Origin: Thoreauomyces humboldtii
Lineage: Eukaryota; Chytridiomycota; Chytridiomycetes; Spizellomycetales; Powellomycetaceae
Reading direction: 5' to 3'
NCBI GenBank assembly: GCA_027596035.1
Contig: JADGJA010000034.1
Coordinates: 1 to 64,000, forward strand
Length of the DNA stretch: 64,000 nt
A program made the position numbers and the translations under genes. Below the pieces are notes generated by a model. It did not search any database. It had not been told where the DNA came from and was given only the letters and a program-made list of their open reading frames with translations. The stretch's first letter is position 1, and each line of letters opens with the position of its first letter. Of the stretch, positions 11,001 to 23,775 are shown piece after piece.

Positions 11001-14000
11001 ACCCTGATCCACTGCAGACAGGTGGTCTTTCAGACAACGTGGTCGACTTCATGGTTTCCCAGATGCGAAAGCTCTCGCCGAACGTCCAACGCGTCCTCAA
11101 CTTCGCAGCGTGCATAGGGGACTCGTTCGATCTGCTCATGTTAAGCAAGCTGAATCGAAAGTCAAGTGCGGACACTGGTGTCGATCTTTGGGAGGCAATT
11201 GAAGGTGGCTTCGTGGTCCCCACTGACCAAGCCTACAAACTTCCGATGGCCATGGCTGGGACTGTCAGCTCAGATATCTTGCCTTCGGACTTGGCGCTGT
11301 TTCGGGTCGGGTACCGATTTCAACATGGTAAGCAGGGCAATCTATAGGAAGTGATAGAACAGTGCGCTCTTAACGAATTCGAACGTACCGTAGATCGTGT
11401 GCAGCAAGCGGCTATGCTTTTATGCTCGGAAGAAGAACGGCTGCCTATCCACGTACAAATTGGCCAGCTCTTGATTCAGTACACTTCAGAAGCTGGCTTC
11501 GTGGACCGCATCTTTGAGATTGTCAACCAACTGAACAAAGGCAAATCTCTCATCACGGATCCAGCTGCGCGCATTCAGCTCGCTCGCTACAATCTGGAAG
11601 CAGGTCTGAAGGCTAAGCGAGCCGCCTTTGCGCAAACATCGTCGCAGTACTTCATCCTGGGTCTAGACCTGATCGGAAACGAACATGGGTGGTCTCTCGA
11701 TTACGAGCTCGCCCGAAATTTTTATCTGGAGGTGGCAGAAGCGGAATATGCCTGCACGAGGTACGATTCCGCGAAACATTACATCAGCATCGCGCAAACT
11801 CGGTGCAATTCTGTCTTGGATAAGGCGCTGGCTGGAACCGTCGAGGTCAAGTGTTACACGAGCCAAGGTCGGACTACGGAAGGTGGGTAACAATTCCTTA
11901 CGAGGGATGAAATCTATTTTTGACCATCACTTGCATTATAGCGATTGACTGCGGTTTGGCGGTCCTCGATCTATTGGGATGTCCTATACCCCAACCTGGA
12001 AGCCCTGAAGTTGACGCTCTTCGCCAGACTTTGGACCTCGAGCCACAGAGCATCGATCGTCTTGAGAGTTCAAAAAGGCTTGACCCAGAGGGACATGTGG
12101 CGTTAGCTGTAGAGATGTGCGTGACTTTAATTGCACCGGTACGGGGTTTCTTGAAATGCTGCTCGTGTTTGAGCGCGTCTGACCTGTTGTCCGACTCAGA
12201 TGTACTTTGGTCGTCCGGAAATGCTTGTCCCGCTGATTTTGACGATGGTTCAGCTACTCGTCACTCATGGCAACTCTGGGCCGGGCTGCTATGGCTTTGT
12301 GCTGTATGGACTTCTGCTGTGTGGCGTGTGGGAGGAGATGGAGAAAGGCTACCAATGGGGATGCCTTGGGCGAAACTTGATTCTTCGACATTGGCCAAAT
12401 TCGAAAACAAAGTGTCCCGCCTTCAAGGTTTTTGCATCGCATATACAAGCGTGGAACGAGCCACTTCGCAATACGTTTGCGAATTTCCGAATAGCTCTGC
12501 AAGTTGGTCTGGCTACGTGTGACTCAGGTAGATATGTGGTCCGAAATGCGGAAACAAAGCGGTCCAGCAAGTAGTAACACATGGAAATATCTGTTCAGAA
12601 TACTCTGGCTATGCGGCCGTTGAAGAAGTACAATATGCGTTTTTCTCAGGCCTCAACCTCCAGGAGCTGTCAGAGCGATGCGGAAAGCTCGCAACTAAAA
12701 TCTATAAGCTCAACCAAATCATCGGATCAACGTATATGCGGGTCTCACAGCAAACTATTTACAACCTTCTCACTGCGGAGATGCCGGATGACGGAGATGA
12801 CGGAACTTACGCATGGGAGCCGACAATGCTCCTTGGCCCCACTTTCGATGAGCGAACCATGCTCACAGAAGACGTGCTCAAGATGCAGCTAGTGATGTTC
12901 AATATTCACGTTTTCAAACTCATCCTCGCTTACATATTTCGAGAGTATGATGTTGCTCTCGTCGAAGCCGCCAAAGCCCAGCTTCTGACAGGAGGGGCAC
13001 TCGGAATCATCATCACGGCCGAGTTCTACTTCTACCAGTCTCTCACGTTGCTCGCGACGGCGGATCCCAGCGAGACAGCCATCTGGGCCGCTAGCTTGCA
13101 GACCATCAGCACGAACCAGGCCAAGCTCGCTCACTACGCCGTCCGTGCCCCGACCACCTTCCTGCACAAGCACAAGCTCGTGCAGGCGGAGCTGGAACGC
13201 GTAGCTGGCAACAAGTACGTTGCGATGGAACTGTACGATGAGGCGATATCGTTGGCTCGCGCGCATAGGTTCACGCAGGAGGAAGCGTTGGCTTCGGAGC
13301 TGGCGGCAGAATACTACGTCTGGGCTGGCAAGCACAACGTTGCTAGTGCGTACGCTTCCGACGCCTACTACGCTTACTGCAACTGGGGATCTCTGGCGAA
13401 GGTCAGGAGCTTGGATCAAAGAGAGGTATTGCATTTTCGTCGAAATTTGGATTCCTACAGTGAGCGCTCATACTTCGAACTTAGGGTGTGTGGAGTTTGA
13501 TTGGCTCCGGTCGCCGTGGTTCTCGACCGAGAGGCCATAAAGAATCTCGGCCACCGTTGGATGTCGACGTGGAGGCAGTGATGGTAGGTTGCTTGTCAAA
13601 GTCTTCCTTCTCGTATGTGTTACCTGCATTCTGATGTTTCCTGCTTTTTCTTTCTTTCAGAGCGCCACGATGGCGATTTCAACAGAAATTGTCCTACCGC
13701 GCCTGGTCACTCGTGTTATATCCACGGTCATCCAGAATGCGGGAGCCTCCCGTGCCTTTCTTCTACTCGAACGAGACCGTCAGTTGATGCTCGTTGCATC
13801 GGGTTCGGTCACCGTTCCACGGTCAGGTTCCACTAGACCCAGCCAGGAAGGTAGCGAGGAGTCGATCCCGAACGCAAACGTTCATCATGAAATTATCGTG
13901 GAGGATTCAATGGTACCCGTCGCTCAAGCCGAAGGTGTCGTGCCGCGATGCGTGATAGATTACACTGGTCGGACGAAACAATATACCCTTAGCACCACTA

Positions 14001-16811
14001 TGCCGGACAGTCTCAGATCCGCGTGTCTGGTCGATCCTTGCCTTCGCGTTCGAAAACCGCTCAGCTTTGCTTGCGCACCGGTGGTTTACCAAGGGAAAAT
14101 GACTGGTATGATTTGAAAGCATGTACGTGCGTCGCCTTTGAGAAATATTCCAGCTGATAAGACTTTGTATTGAAGGTATTCTTTACTTGGAGAACGATTT
14201 GATATCAGGCGCCTTCACTCCCGCTCGACTTAAGATCCTGCAGATCCTAGTGTCTTGCGCTGCCGCTGCGCTCGAGAACGCAGTGCTGTATCAGCGTCTC
14301 CAAGACTACAGCACTAACCTCTCAGAGATGGTGGATCAACGAACAAAGCAACTGCAGGAAAAGAACTGCGCTCTTGAGATAGAAGTTGCCGAACGAATCA
14401 AAGCACAGGCCGTCACGCATGAGGCTTTAGAGATGGCGAAAGCTGCTACAGTAGCCAAGGGTTCGTTTCGTTGCTTCTTAAGCAATTACCCCAACTTCCT
14501 GAACTCATGCAGTTAAACCCTCAGGCGCTTTTCTGGCCTCGATGAGTCATGAAATCAGGTGAGCCCTCGAGTTTGGTCGGCTGCGAGGGCGTTCTGAGTA
14601 ATTTCCTTACTCACCCGTCCCCTCGAAAAAGGACCCCAATGAATGCGATTATTGGCATGGCAAACTGCCTTCTCGACACCGATCTGACATCCCTTCAAGC
14701 TGATTACACTAAAATTATCCATACGTCGGGGGACGAGCTCCTCTCCATTATCAATGATATCCTTGACTTCAGCAAAATCGAGAGCGGCAAGCTCGACTTG
14801 GAAGAGATCCCTTTTTCCTTGCGCAGCTGCGTGGAAGGAGCCATGGACCTGCTGTCTCCGAAAGCATCTGAGAAGGGTCTTGAACTTCTATTTGTCCTGG
14901 AACGAGATTTTCCAGCAACGTTCGTGGGAGACGTGACTAGACTGCGTCAGATATTGGTTAATCTGCTGAGGTTCGCTGGAGAAATGAACTGGCCCGGCAT
15001 GTTGAAATGGAAGCTAATTTGGAAGTATCCTACAGTAATGCAGTGAAATTCACCACTTCCGGCGAAGTGGTTATCACCGTGGAATGCAACTTGCTCGACT
15101 TCCCGAACACAGGCGATCCTGTACCAGAGAACGGATTTTACGAGATTGAGATAGCCGTGCAAGATACAGGTAGGCGATCTTGCAACATCGTGATCTCAAC
15201 CGACGTTTTAATACTCAAATTGTCTCAGGCCTTGGTATTCCGGCCGATCGCATGCACCGACTGTTCCAATCGTTCTCACAGGTCGACAGTTCCACTACGC
15301 GCACCTTTGGCGGCACGGGCCTTGGACTGGTTATCAGCAAACGACTAGCGGAACTAATGGGCGGGCGGATGTGGGTCGAGTCTTGCCTTGGGAGTGGCTC
15401 CACTTTCTTCTTCACCGTGCAGCTGCCCGCAGCGCCCCATGTCGATACTGCGAACCTCCCTGCAGCTTCCGAAATACTTCGGGATAAGGTGGTGCTTGTT
15501 GTAGACGATAACTCTACCAATCGCATAATCCTGCAATCCTTCTGCGAGGGATGGGGCATGAAGGTGCGGAGCGCTACTAGCGGCGAACACGCGCTCGCAC
15601 TGCTAGAAGAGGATCCAAACTTCGACCTCGCGCTGTTAGATATGCTGATGCCAAATGTAAGATCACGGGTCGCTGCCGCATGTATCGGTTGAATTTGGCT
15701 AACGGCAATTGAACATTTCTAGGGTATGGACGGGGCTACGCTCGCGAAGCGCATGAGACGCCTACAGCAGCCAACTGCAGCGCCCATGTCCTTGATGCTT
15801 CTCACCTCTATCGGATGCCGGTTCACCGACGAGGAGAAACGGGAAACGATGTTCGCAGCCCAGCTCATCAAGCCTATCAAGAAGCATCGGCTCATGCAAT
15901 CTCTCATCGAAATGTTCGTTCGACAAGCCCAGATCAGAGCTCGTCCACGGCCTCCGCAGCGTGCCGAGTCCACTGCCCATGCCATGGATGCCATGGATGA
16001 CAGCAACCTGTCGGAAGTGCCAAAGTCGCTGAATCGCATCCCGGGCAAGCGGGCGAGTTGCCCCGAGGACATGGCGCTGCTGGGTAGGACTAGGATCCTG
16101 CTTGCCGAAGACAATGCCATCAATCAGAAGGTATAATCTCTTTCTTCATTTCCCGCAAGGACACTTTTGTAGTTTGGTTCATTGATGAGCCTAACGCTGT
16201 TGCTTAAAATTAGGTCCTCATTCACATGCTCGCTCGACATAAAATCAAGATAACCACCGTTGTAGAGAACGGAAAAGACGCCGTGGAGGCTTGCCTTGCA
16301 AAGGACTTCGATCTGGTCTTCATGGACATGATGATGGTGAGAGCGCGCGATTGGACAGCTAGCTTGGGTGAAGCTAATGATGACTTACTCTAGCCAATCA
16401 TGGACGGTTTGGAAGCGACCAAGCTGATACGAGCCAGCTTGCCACCAGATCGCCGACCGAAGATCATAGCTCTTACAGCGAACGCCATGGTAATCAGAAT
16501 CGCCTTCAAACGTTTGACCTCCGCTGAAGGCCTTTTCGCTACGTTTTTAGATAGGGGATCGCGAAGTATGCCTCGCAGCGGGATCCGACGACTACTGCAG
16601 CAAACCCATCAAGCTCGAGGCCCTGCTCGAAGCCATGCTCCGGTGTGTAGATCCAAACTACCTGCAGAACATTGATAGGACGCCCACGTTGCCCTCGCAT
16701 CCGCCTCTCGTTACACCGCCACCTTACCTTCCGCCACTACATGAACCTATCCGACCTGCATCTCCACTACATGAACCTCAACCTTTCATCGTCCGCCCCA
16801 TCGGGTTCTAA
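8017..16811 (+). CDS. Group X-like hybrid histidine kinase: pseudokinase, ATPase, GAF, HisKA, HATPase, two REC
   Basis: Twenty-one exons join in frame to about 2,481 residues: 8017-9173, 9239-9263, 9324-9811, 9880-10361, 10426-10850, 10934-11327, 11394-11882, 11942-12120, 12200-12527, 12599-13425, 13485-13583, 13661-14105, 14176-14460, 14525-14558, 14632-14970, 15036-15169, 15229-15656, 15723-16130, 16214-16336, 16394-16489, 16551-16811. Start is the ATG just before a poly-proline run. A Ser/Thr-kinase-like fold has HKN for HRD (about residues 326-328) and GFQ for DFG, but keeps YMAPE. An AAA/STAND-type ATPase has Walker A GYSGVGKS (about 551) and Walker B LVLDDVQWAD (about 682), then a long helical region, GAF (about 1640-1815), H-box MSHEIRTPMNAIIGM (His about 1881), N box LSNAVKF, G boxes DTGLGIP and GGTGLGL, and two receivers (LLDMLMP, FMDMMMP). 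It should autophosphorylate and feed an HPt protein in osmotic or oxidative stress signalling. The input is unknown. Confidence 0.9.
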
Positions 16812-17488
16812 TTCTCGGACACTCCTTTTTCTTTCACCCGTTGTACATACCTTGGGCAGCTTTCTGCCGGTTTTCTTTTTGGCATTTTTTACTTATAATT
16901 AGACATCGAAAGTGGGACTTTTGATTTCACGCGTAGTTTCAACGTGCTTTTCATCGATGGTCAACGTGGTCGCAAGCGACAAAAGCCACGCTGCTTCAGG
17001 CTTGTGAAGACTGTGGAGCAGTGTGTTGTGTCGACAGCGATGGAAAGAAAAGCCGACCATGCTGAGGATCATGAGGAAGCAGTCGACATACTGTACATAG
17101 CGGTAGACAATGTCTACAGTTCACACTCTGAAGTAAAGCATCCTTGTGTCTCCCGTGCGAAAGGGCTGAGTACCTGTTCATCGGCACTTTGTGTGATGGT
17201 GAGTTGGGTTGGTGGGCTAGGTGGGCGTTCCCAGCCGCAGGGAAGAAACCGACAGCGGCTGTGGACATTTGTATGACACCAGGTGTGCTGTGCTCACAAT
17301 CTTTTTTCGGCCCACCCCCACCCCGGCTGGGGAGGGACGGGTTAGGCTCGAAACAGACGAACCTGTTGCTTCCGAAATAAACACGGGAAGGCAAAGAGAG
17401 GATAGGCTAGTTCCCAGTTCGAGCTCCTTTTGATTCGTGCGCTTCATTATATCTGCTGTTTTCTATCGCGTGAGAAGTGCATAACATC
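16812..17488. other. Intergenic, 3' end of kinase gene and promoter of ING gene
   Basis: About 680 bases. AT-rich just after the kinase stop (TTTTTGGCATTTTTTACTTA near 16877), plausible for 3'-end formation. Short ORFs lack motifs. A C-rich stretch lies near 17311-17330. No gene recognised. Confidence 0.5.
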
Positions 17489-18797
17489 ATGGCTGTTCTT
17501 GGGGACTCCACCTCTGCGGAGGAATTTCTGGTGGATTATTTAGAATGTAAGTCTAAATCACACCAGATGGGTGCATATGAGATCGTCAGCGTATTGCGTT
17601 GTGTTCTGGGCAATCATCAGAGCACGGGGAATACATGTCCCGGGAGACCTTCTTCAACCTGGCGAACATCATATGCAACCTGCTGACTTTTTTTTTGTGA
17701 TTTTCTCGAATCGATGATGAAAAATGTAAATGCAGCCATCGGAAATCTTCCAGCCGAGCTCTCTTTCAACATGAGCGTCCTCCGCGACCTTGACAAAAAG
17801 TTCCACTCGTTGGTGGGAAGCATGCGACACAACAGTCGTTCCTACAGCGCGATCATGAAGCAACGCAGGGCCGCTGCCGACGATGTCTTGGTAATCGGTG
17901 CCGACAGGGATGCGAGGGGTGCTCTCACTGGATATCGATCAGAGTACCAGGCCGCGGTCGAACAGTCCAACAGGAAACTGGACGCGAGCCAGCGGGTTTT
18001 GGACCAGGTAAAGGTGTTTGCACATAACTTGATGTGGTAAAGAAGATGTCCATTTTCGATCTAAATTTTGTTCTCATTCTAGTTCTCAACTCACTTTTCT
18101 CGGCTGCAACGGGCGCTAGAGAAGTTTGAGGAAGACGAAGGGTCCCGCGCGTCTCCATCATCCACGATGGAAGGTGGATCGCGGAAGCGACGAAGGACCG
18201 CGTCCGCAATGATGGACGACGACGGCGATGGCACGCCGGTCCCACGACGGTACCAATCCCGCAAGTCTGATTTGGAGATGGCAGGGAATGGCACCAGTGT
18301 AGCAGCGGTAGGGGCACCAGACGTTGCGGTTGGAGGTGGAGCCGAGGATGAGGAGATCTACTGCACATGCCGACAGGTCTCGTACGGTAGCATGGTAGGG
18401 TGCGACAATCCGCAGGTAAGTTCGGCAGCCGTGTCCCCGATTCACTTCGGACCTCTTCCCTATGTCGTTTGTCCCCACGGCTCCGTAGTGAGGGACTTGT
18501 TGTCCTGATCGAATTTCACTCATGCAATTGCTTTAACTTTAGTGCGCGATCGAGTGGTTCCATTATGCATGCGTCGGACTCGTGGCACAGCCAAAGGGGG
18601 CTTGGTTCTGCCCAACTTGCATCGGCGCCGGCTTCCGGGGCGGAGAGTCATCTCTTCCGACAGCGTCCGCCGCGGTCGACGACCAGATTATAGACGTCGA
18701 AGGTGATGATGCTGACGTCAAGACGGAAGGCCAAAGATATTCAAAGGCGGATGGGACAACTGCAAGAAGGCGCAAGAAGACGCAGGAGGCACGGTAG
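17489..18797 (+). CDS. ING-family chromatin protein with PHD finger
   Basis: Exons 17489-17546, 17736-18007, 18083-18415 and 18543-18797 give 305 residues. The N-terminal ING domain reads [18 protein letters not shown] across the first splice, followed by LRDLDKKF and a helical segment to about residue 125. A disordered linker contains a basic [12 protein letters not shown] stretch. The PHD finger begins at [20 protein letters not shown] and continues [13 protein letters not shown] to AWFCPTC, with the Cys4-His-Cys3 ligands present. This class binds H3K4me3 and recruits NuA4-, NuA3- or Rpd3L-type acetylation complexes; I cannot tell which of Yng1, Yng2 or Pho23 it matches. A basic tail ([10 protein letters not shown]) resembles the polybasic region of some INGs. 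Intron 1, at 189 nt, is the longest placed in the window and starts with a perfect GTAAGT. Confidence 0.9.
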
Positions 18798-19152
18798 CCA
18801 AGGGAGGCGCCGTAGCCTGGCGAGGCACGAGGAAACTCGCCTTGCGCCCCATCTACCTGTCCGCATCCAGCCTTCGTCGTCGTCGTCTTAACTTGTTCTA
18901 GGTCGCATTTCCATAGCACTTCAACACCCTGACTCTACCCACTACCCACTCCTCGAAATTGTCCCTACAGTCCATAAATTCATAGATATCCCAGCTCATG
19001 GTCTAAGTCGTCCTGTGAGATTGTTCGAGCGTTGGTAGGCATAGACTGCTCAACTGATGGTGGTATATTGATTAACGTGAGGGCATCTAGACAGTGTCCT
19101 GGTACGCCCGCTCAATTTACGAATTTCGGTGCGGCCTGACAGGGGCCGTTCG
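18798..19152. other. Convergent intergenic spacer
   Basis: About 355 bases between two convergent stop codons (ING gene and RTC4-like gene). It should hold both polyadenylation regions. Nothing else seen. Confidence 0.5.
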
Positions 19153-21442
19153 CTAAGTCCACCAGTCCTCGTCACTGTCTGATCCACACCAACTCCCTCT
19201 GCCTCCTACATCACCGTCGTCGGGAAACATGGCAGTCCCGTACTCTGCACTTTCGTTCAGTAGCGCATGCGCACAATGCCAATCCATCTTTTGATCTTCC
19301 ATGATGAGCATAACCGCTGCTTCCGGCACCAGAACGTCTAAGGAAAAAGTTGCAAGGAAAACTTGATATCAGTGCACTGTCCTCAACCGTTCGAGCAGAA
19401 AACCACTTCTGCGTACCTTGCAGGAACTCGATAGGTGGGAGCGGCGAAGTGGCGTCGTTGGTAAGAAGCGGCTTCTCGCCATCCTTGGCTCTCATGAAGA
19501 TATCGAAGCAGGCCTCGGAGATGGCTCTCCCGCCTTTCGTTCCGTAGTAACCGCACGAGAGACCCGCTACGGCCTTCAACCTTCCTTCGGCGCCCTGAGC
19601 CCTCCGTTCACCGACCTCCTTGTAGAACGCGAGCGCTCGCTTGCGAAAGTGCGAAGGGGCGACGAACTTGATGATGTTGAACAGCGGGACCGTCAGTCGC
19701 TTCACGCGCTTGCCTATCGAGGATGCGTCGAGGGTCTGAGGATATCCTTTGGATATGCCCGACGGTATGATGCGGGTTTCCGCGATGTGGATGCGACAGA
19801 TGGCGTTGGTCGCTGCACTTCGTTCGGTCGAGGAGATGAAAGGTTTTCGCAGAATCCGGAGATGCCGAGCGAGGGTTTTTGAGAATGGTTGAGGTAATGG
19901 CCGTAGACACTGTGGGCATTCGGGCGGGAGTGAGCTCGTCGTCGGTGTTTTAACAGTAAGAGGATCGGGACTGTCGAAAGCGAATGTAAGGTCGGTAAAA
20001 CGCTTCTTCGCCGTCCGAGGAGGGGAAGCCATAACAATGCTGCGTTCGCGTTCCGCATAGCTGCTTGAAATGGATATCGTGGAGGACAATTTGCTCATAA
20101 CGAGGAGGCTGCTTTTGCTTCGTGTTTCAGCTGGCCGTGATGGCGATAACTTCGTTTGCTGTTTGTGTGTAACTTCATGAGAGACGGGAGCAAGCTGCTT
20201 GCTAGCTTTGCACTTTTTCGGTAGCTTGCTTGGTTGTGTTACAGGATCGTCGTCGTCGTCGTCGAGAAAGTCTGTGCGCTGTCTTGCCTTGCGCTTCCTC
20301 ACCACACCAGAAACTTCATCCGACGAAACATCCGACGACATCTTTACAGGCGGCTTTGGCTTCAGTGCTTTTCTATTCTGAGCTGCAGGTTGCACGTTCC
20401 GGTTGAAAGGTTTTTTTGTGACTTCTTTCTTGAGCTTCTTGCCGGACGGCGACCTCGAGCTTACGTCGAAGGACGATGTTAAGCTGTCGGACTTCGGTAG
20501 TGCTTGACACAGATCGTCAGGCCAAGCCTTCGCAGAGAAGATCCCATGTTTCACCGACTCGGGCAAGGGCTTCTTTGCGACTTCAGAAGCATGAGAAGGT
20601 CTTGATGAAGCCAATTGGTCGCCTTTCACGGAAGACCTTCGCCGCTCTTTCAGATTGCCGGGCCCTATTATCAAGGCGTCGTCGCCAGAAGACTCGGCTT
20701 CCATCGTGAGGGAAATGCCGTTTGATGTCGGCCGATATGACGACTTTGTCGATTGGATCAACATCTCATCGAGCCCCGGACCCTGCGCCCAGTCGCACTG
20801 ACGTTGGGAGCTGCTATTCGAGGTGCCTGAGATGAACCTTCCCCGAGACGTCTTGGGTCTTGGGGCAGGTGTCGAGGGGCTAGAGATTCCAATGTTGCTG
20901 AAAGAGGACGGCCTCGCAGCGATGGAGACTTCCCTGGCTTCGAGATTCGCGAACTTCTTGGATTTGAGACGGGCCTTCGTTTTCCCCGTTCGCTTGGGAT
21001 TTACACGGAGGTCGTGCAGAGTTGGTAATTGCGCCAGTCCTGGGCTGGGACTCCCCGCACAGCTGTGGCTCCCCGCTGCCCACACGTCAGAATGGGACTG
21101 AACTCGCCCGACCCAGGGCTTGACTTTTCCCTCGAGTAACGACGATGAAGAGGTTTGTGCTGGATTGGACTGCTCCAAAGCGGATCGGTTTGCTCCCGCA
21201 TGTTTCCTTTCGCCACTGGAATTCAATTCAAACTGCAAAGAACCCGAGCCGCGTACAGCAAGATGGCCAGAACCGTTGGCACGAACGACTTTTGGAGGCG
21301 ACTCCGGGTGAGGTTTCCGATACGTGCGAGCTGAATGTGAGATAGAGAAGGGACCACCAGCACCACCTGTTTCTCGTCCACGTCTTCCTCCTGCGACTCC
21401 TCCTCCTCCTCCTCCTCGTCGTGCGTTGCCGTTCCAGCTCAT
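19153..21442 (-). CDS. RTC4: RTC4-domain protein (restriction of telomere capping 4-like)
   Basis: Exons 21442-19417 and 19337-19153 give 736 residues. The first 500 or so are low-complexity: a Gly/Arg-rich start, then Ser/Lys-rich with RKRKARQRTDFLDDDDDD, typical of a nuclear disordered region. The C-terminal part starts with CPQCLRPLP and HLRIL, has FCRIH-like CRIHIAE, then GISKGYPQTLD, IGKRV, a helical block and CGYYGTKGG. It ends across the intron in LQDVLVPEAAVMLIMEDQ, the conserved close of the RTC4 domain. The yeast protein was named from a telomere-capping screen; its biochemical role is unclear to me. The 79-nt intron is supported because reading through it gives no family match while splicing restores DVLVPEAAVMLI. 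The gene is convergent with the ING gene and divergent from the DUF1206-like gene. Confidence 0.75.
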
Positions 21443-21946
21443 TGTTGCGGCTCGACTGACATTTGGGTGACGGTTTGGGTGGTTTCACTTTCGAACCGAA
21501 CCGAAGTATCCTAACCGTTCGGACATGGAACCGAGCGGCAACCTAGCACCTGGTAACCGGTAACCAGCCCCTTGTGTGTTACCTTGGTTCTGGGAACGAA
21601 CTTTTAAACGTTCTTTCTTTCCCGCCAAACCGCGACAACCAAGCCTGATGACGGAACCCGCTCTGAGTCAGGCTTCCTTGCCTCACTCACGTCACACAGC
21701 GACTCTCTCACACTTCCCTTTCATCGTCCCAAATCTGCGTTTCTCTGTGCCTCCCGCATCTGCGTTTCTCTGTGCCGTGGGGTGTTCTTCCTCGGGGCGA
21801 TCCGGAACCCCCCCCCCCCCCTTTTCAAACGGATTACGAACGATCCTGTGCGTTCCTTATTCCTTCTCCTCCAGCTACTGATACTTGCTGGGTCGATATC
21901 GTTAGTGTCCCCTCCCCGTCGCCTCTCCTCGATACCTGCGCGCCCA
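21443..21946. other. Divergent promoter region with 14-C homopolymer
   Basis: About 500 bases between the RTC4-like gene (minus) and the DUF1206-like gene (plus). It includes a run of 14 C at about 21808-21821. The plus-strand frame of the next gene stays open upstream of its chosen ATG, so the start there could lie further 5'. Confidence 0.5.
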
Positions 21947-23376
21947 ATGTCAAACTCCGCTCTGCCTACACCGGTTCCAGACATGGTGCACACCATCATC
22001 ACCGTGGACCCGCAACCAACGCCATCGACCATCTCGTCGAGCAACACCGTCTCCCCGCTCCCTGCCCACCTCGCATCCCCTACCTCTGCCACCGGGGACA
22101 TGCCGTCGCCGCCGAAACTGAACGAGGAACCCCCACTCTCTCCGCTCCCCGTTCCCCGGGTGTGCACCCGTCGGCAGATCCGGAAGGCCCGCATCATCGA
22201 GAGACTGCTGCGTCCCAGGGGCGTCAGTTTGAGGTTCGCCCGTTTCGAGGGCTGGGTCGGTCGGATAGGGTTCGGAGCCAAAGGCATCGTGTACGGCATG
22301 ATCGGCGGCATGACCGTCACGGCAGCCGCGAGGGCCAAGGGTCATCCCAACGGCAGTAACGAGGTGGGTCTTGTCGTGCCGTTCGAGGAAGAACGGTTTC
22401 GACGCTGCAAAGCGTGGATGTTGATCGTCCGATGGTACATTGCGCTCTTTCATCTTAGAGTCCGCAAGGCGCCTTCATCCTGTTGGGAGGACTGGATCCA
22501 TCAGGCGCCCTCCTGATCATCCTCATGCTGGCTCTTTGGTGCTACATCTTGTGGCGCTTCTGGGAGTTCGCGACGGCCCAGGGAGCCGACGCCACCTTTG
22601 GTCCCTACAAGAACTTTTTCTCATATCGGCTTTCTCCACTGGTTTCGGGTTGCGTGTGAGTCACTCTTTTGTTTTTTCCTGCTCTCACGTATCCGACACT
22701 TTTGTTCATGTTCCCGTTCCCTTTGCCTCACCTCAGATACTGTGCGTATTCCGGGTACATCCTCCGTCTCTTCGTTCAACGCGACCTGCAAGCAGACGAC
22801 GCCGGCTGCTATCCAAACTGCTGGCGCATGAGCGTTCTCGGGAGGATGGGTCTCGTCCTCTTCGGCGTGGCCTTCACCATCGCAGCAATCACCCAGCTCC
22901 AGAACGCACTGACGAAAAAGTGGCACGTGGAGGTCAAGTGGAGTCGATGTCGGACCCGATTCGAAGAGTACCTCATCCTCTTCACGGGACACGTGGGTTT
23001 CCTCGGTCGCGCCGCCGTCTTCCTGTTCGTCGGAGTCCTCATGTTCAAGGCGCTGAAGGGAGAGGTGGTACAGGAAGGCAACACCCTCTCCAACGGCATC
23101 AACCAGCTCCTTGACGCGGATCTGGGGGGATTGGTCGCCATGATGGCGGTCGGGGTCATGCTGGTCCTGTACTGCGGATTCGCGCTCTTGATGATGCGGT
23201 ATCGCGCTTTCCCGACACCACCGCCGTCCGGTCGTCCTCTCTACCCGCGCGCCGCGGCGGTCGCTGCCGCGTGCGGAGAACCCTTGCCCTTCCCTGCTCC
23301 CGAATCGGATATCGCCGAATCCGAGACGTCCGATCCGGACCCGTTGCTCCCCATGGCCGCGCGCGTCCCAAGTTAG
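21947..23376 (+). CDS. Multi-pass membrane protein with DUF1206-like triple repeat
   Basis: Exons 21947-22363, 22459-22655 and 22737-23376 give 417 residues. After about 95 Pro/Ser-rich residues come three related two-helix units. Unit 1 opens VGRIGFGAKGIVYGMIGG and continues LLIILMLALWCYILWRFWEF. Unit 2 opens VLGRMGLVLFGVAFTIAA. Unit 3 opens TGHVGFLGRAAVFLFVGVL and ends VMLVLYCGFALLMM. A repeated G-R-x-G/G-x-G-R core before each first helix, and three helix pairs, are the layout of bacterial DUF1206. No function is known to me. Because that family is mainly bacterial in my knowledge, lateral transfer or deep divergence is possible; codon use and introns (95 and 81 nt) look native. The C-terminus is acidic (ESDIAESETSDPDP). 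Family call tentative, membrane topology firm. Confidence 0.6.
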
Positions 23377-23775
23377 TTCTTTTTACTCGTACATATACTA
23401 TCATTCCAGCGGGACTCTCCTGCTTTATTCTGTATTATATCAATTTTCATTCTGTTCCCGGACCCGATCGCAATTCACTCAATAAAACTCTTTTCGAGTC
23501 AAGAGGTGCCCAGAAACTCATTGATCGCCGGCTGCTTCATCTCACCGAGTCACGAAGAGCCCTTCACCATTGTCGGGACTCGTCATGGCAAGTGTACCTG
23601 ATGACTTGGCGGCTGCGGAAACAGACCAGTTTGGTTCCGTGACGCTGCAGAGTAGGATGCTGCGTAGAGCTTTTCAAGAGATAAGCTGGTAGGCCATGCA
23701 GCCTGGAATAACAAGGTGCAGCAATTTGATTTGTTGGAACAGCTTTATCTTCAAGAAGTTGAAGAAGAAGGTCCT
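23377..23775. other. Convergent intergenic spacer
   Basis: About 400 bases between the DUF1206-like stop and the OST1 stop. AATAAA occurs on the plus strand near 23480, a fitting poly(A) signal for the upstream gene. No gene seen. Confidence 0.5.

Noticed and set aside
17144..17380. Plus-strand ORF upstream of the ING gene
   Set aside because: Short, composition random, overlaps other ORFs of equal quality on the opposite strand.
21721..22338. 205-codon minus-strand ORF opposite the DUF1206-like exon 1
   Set aside because: Low-complexity Gly/Arg/Ser sense, no motif, and it is antisense to a well-supported spliced membrane protein.
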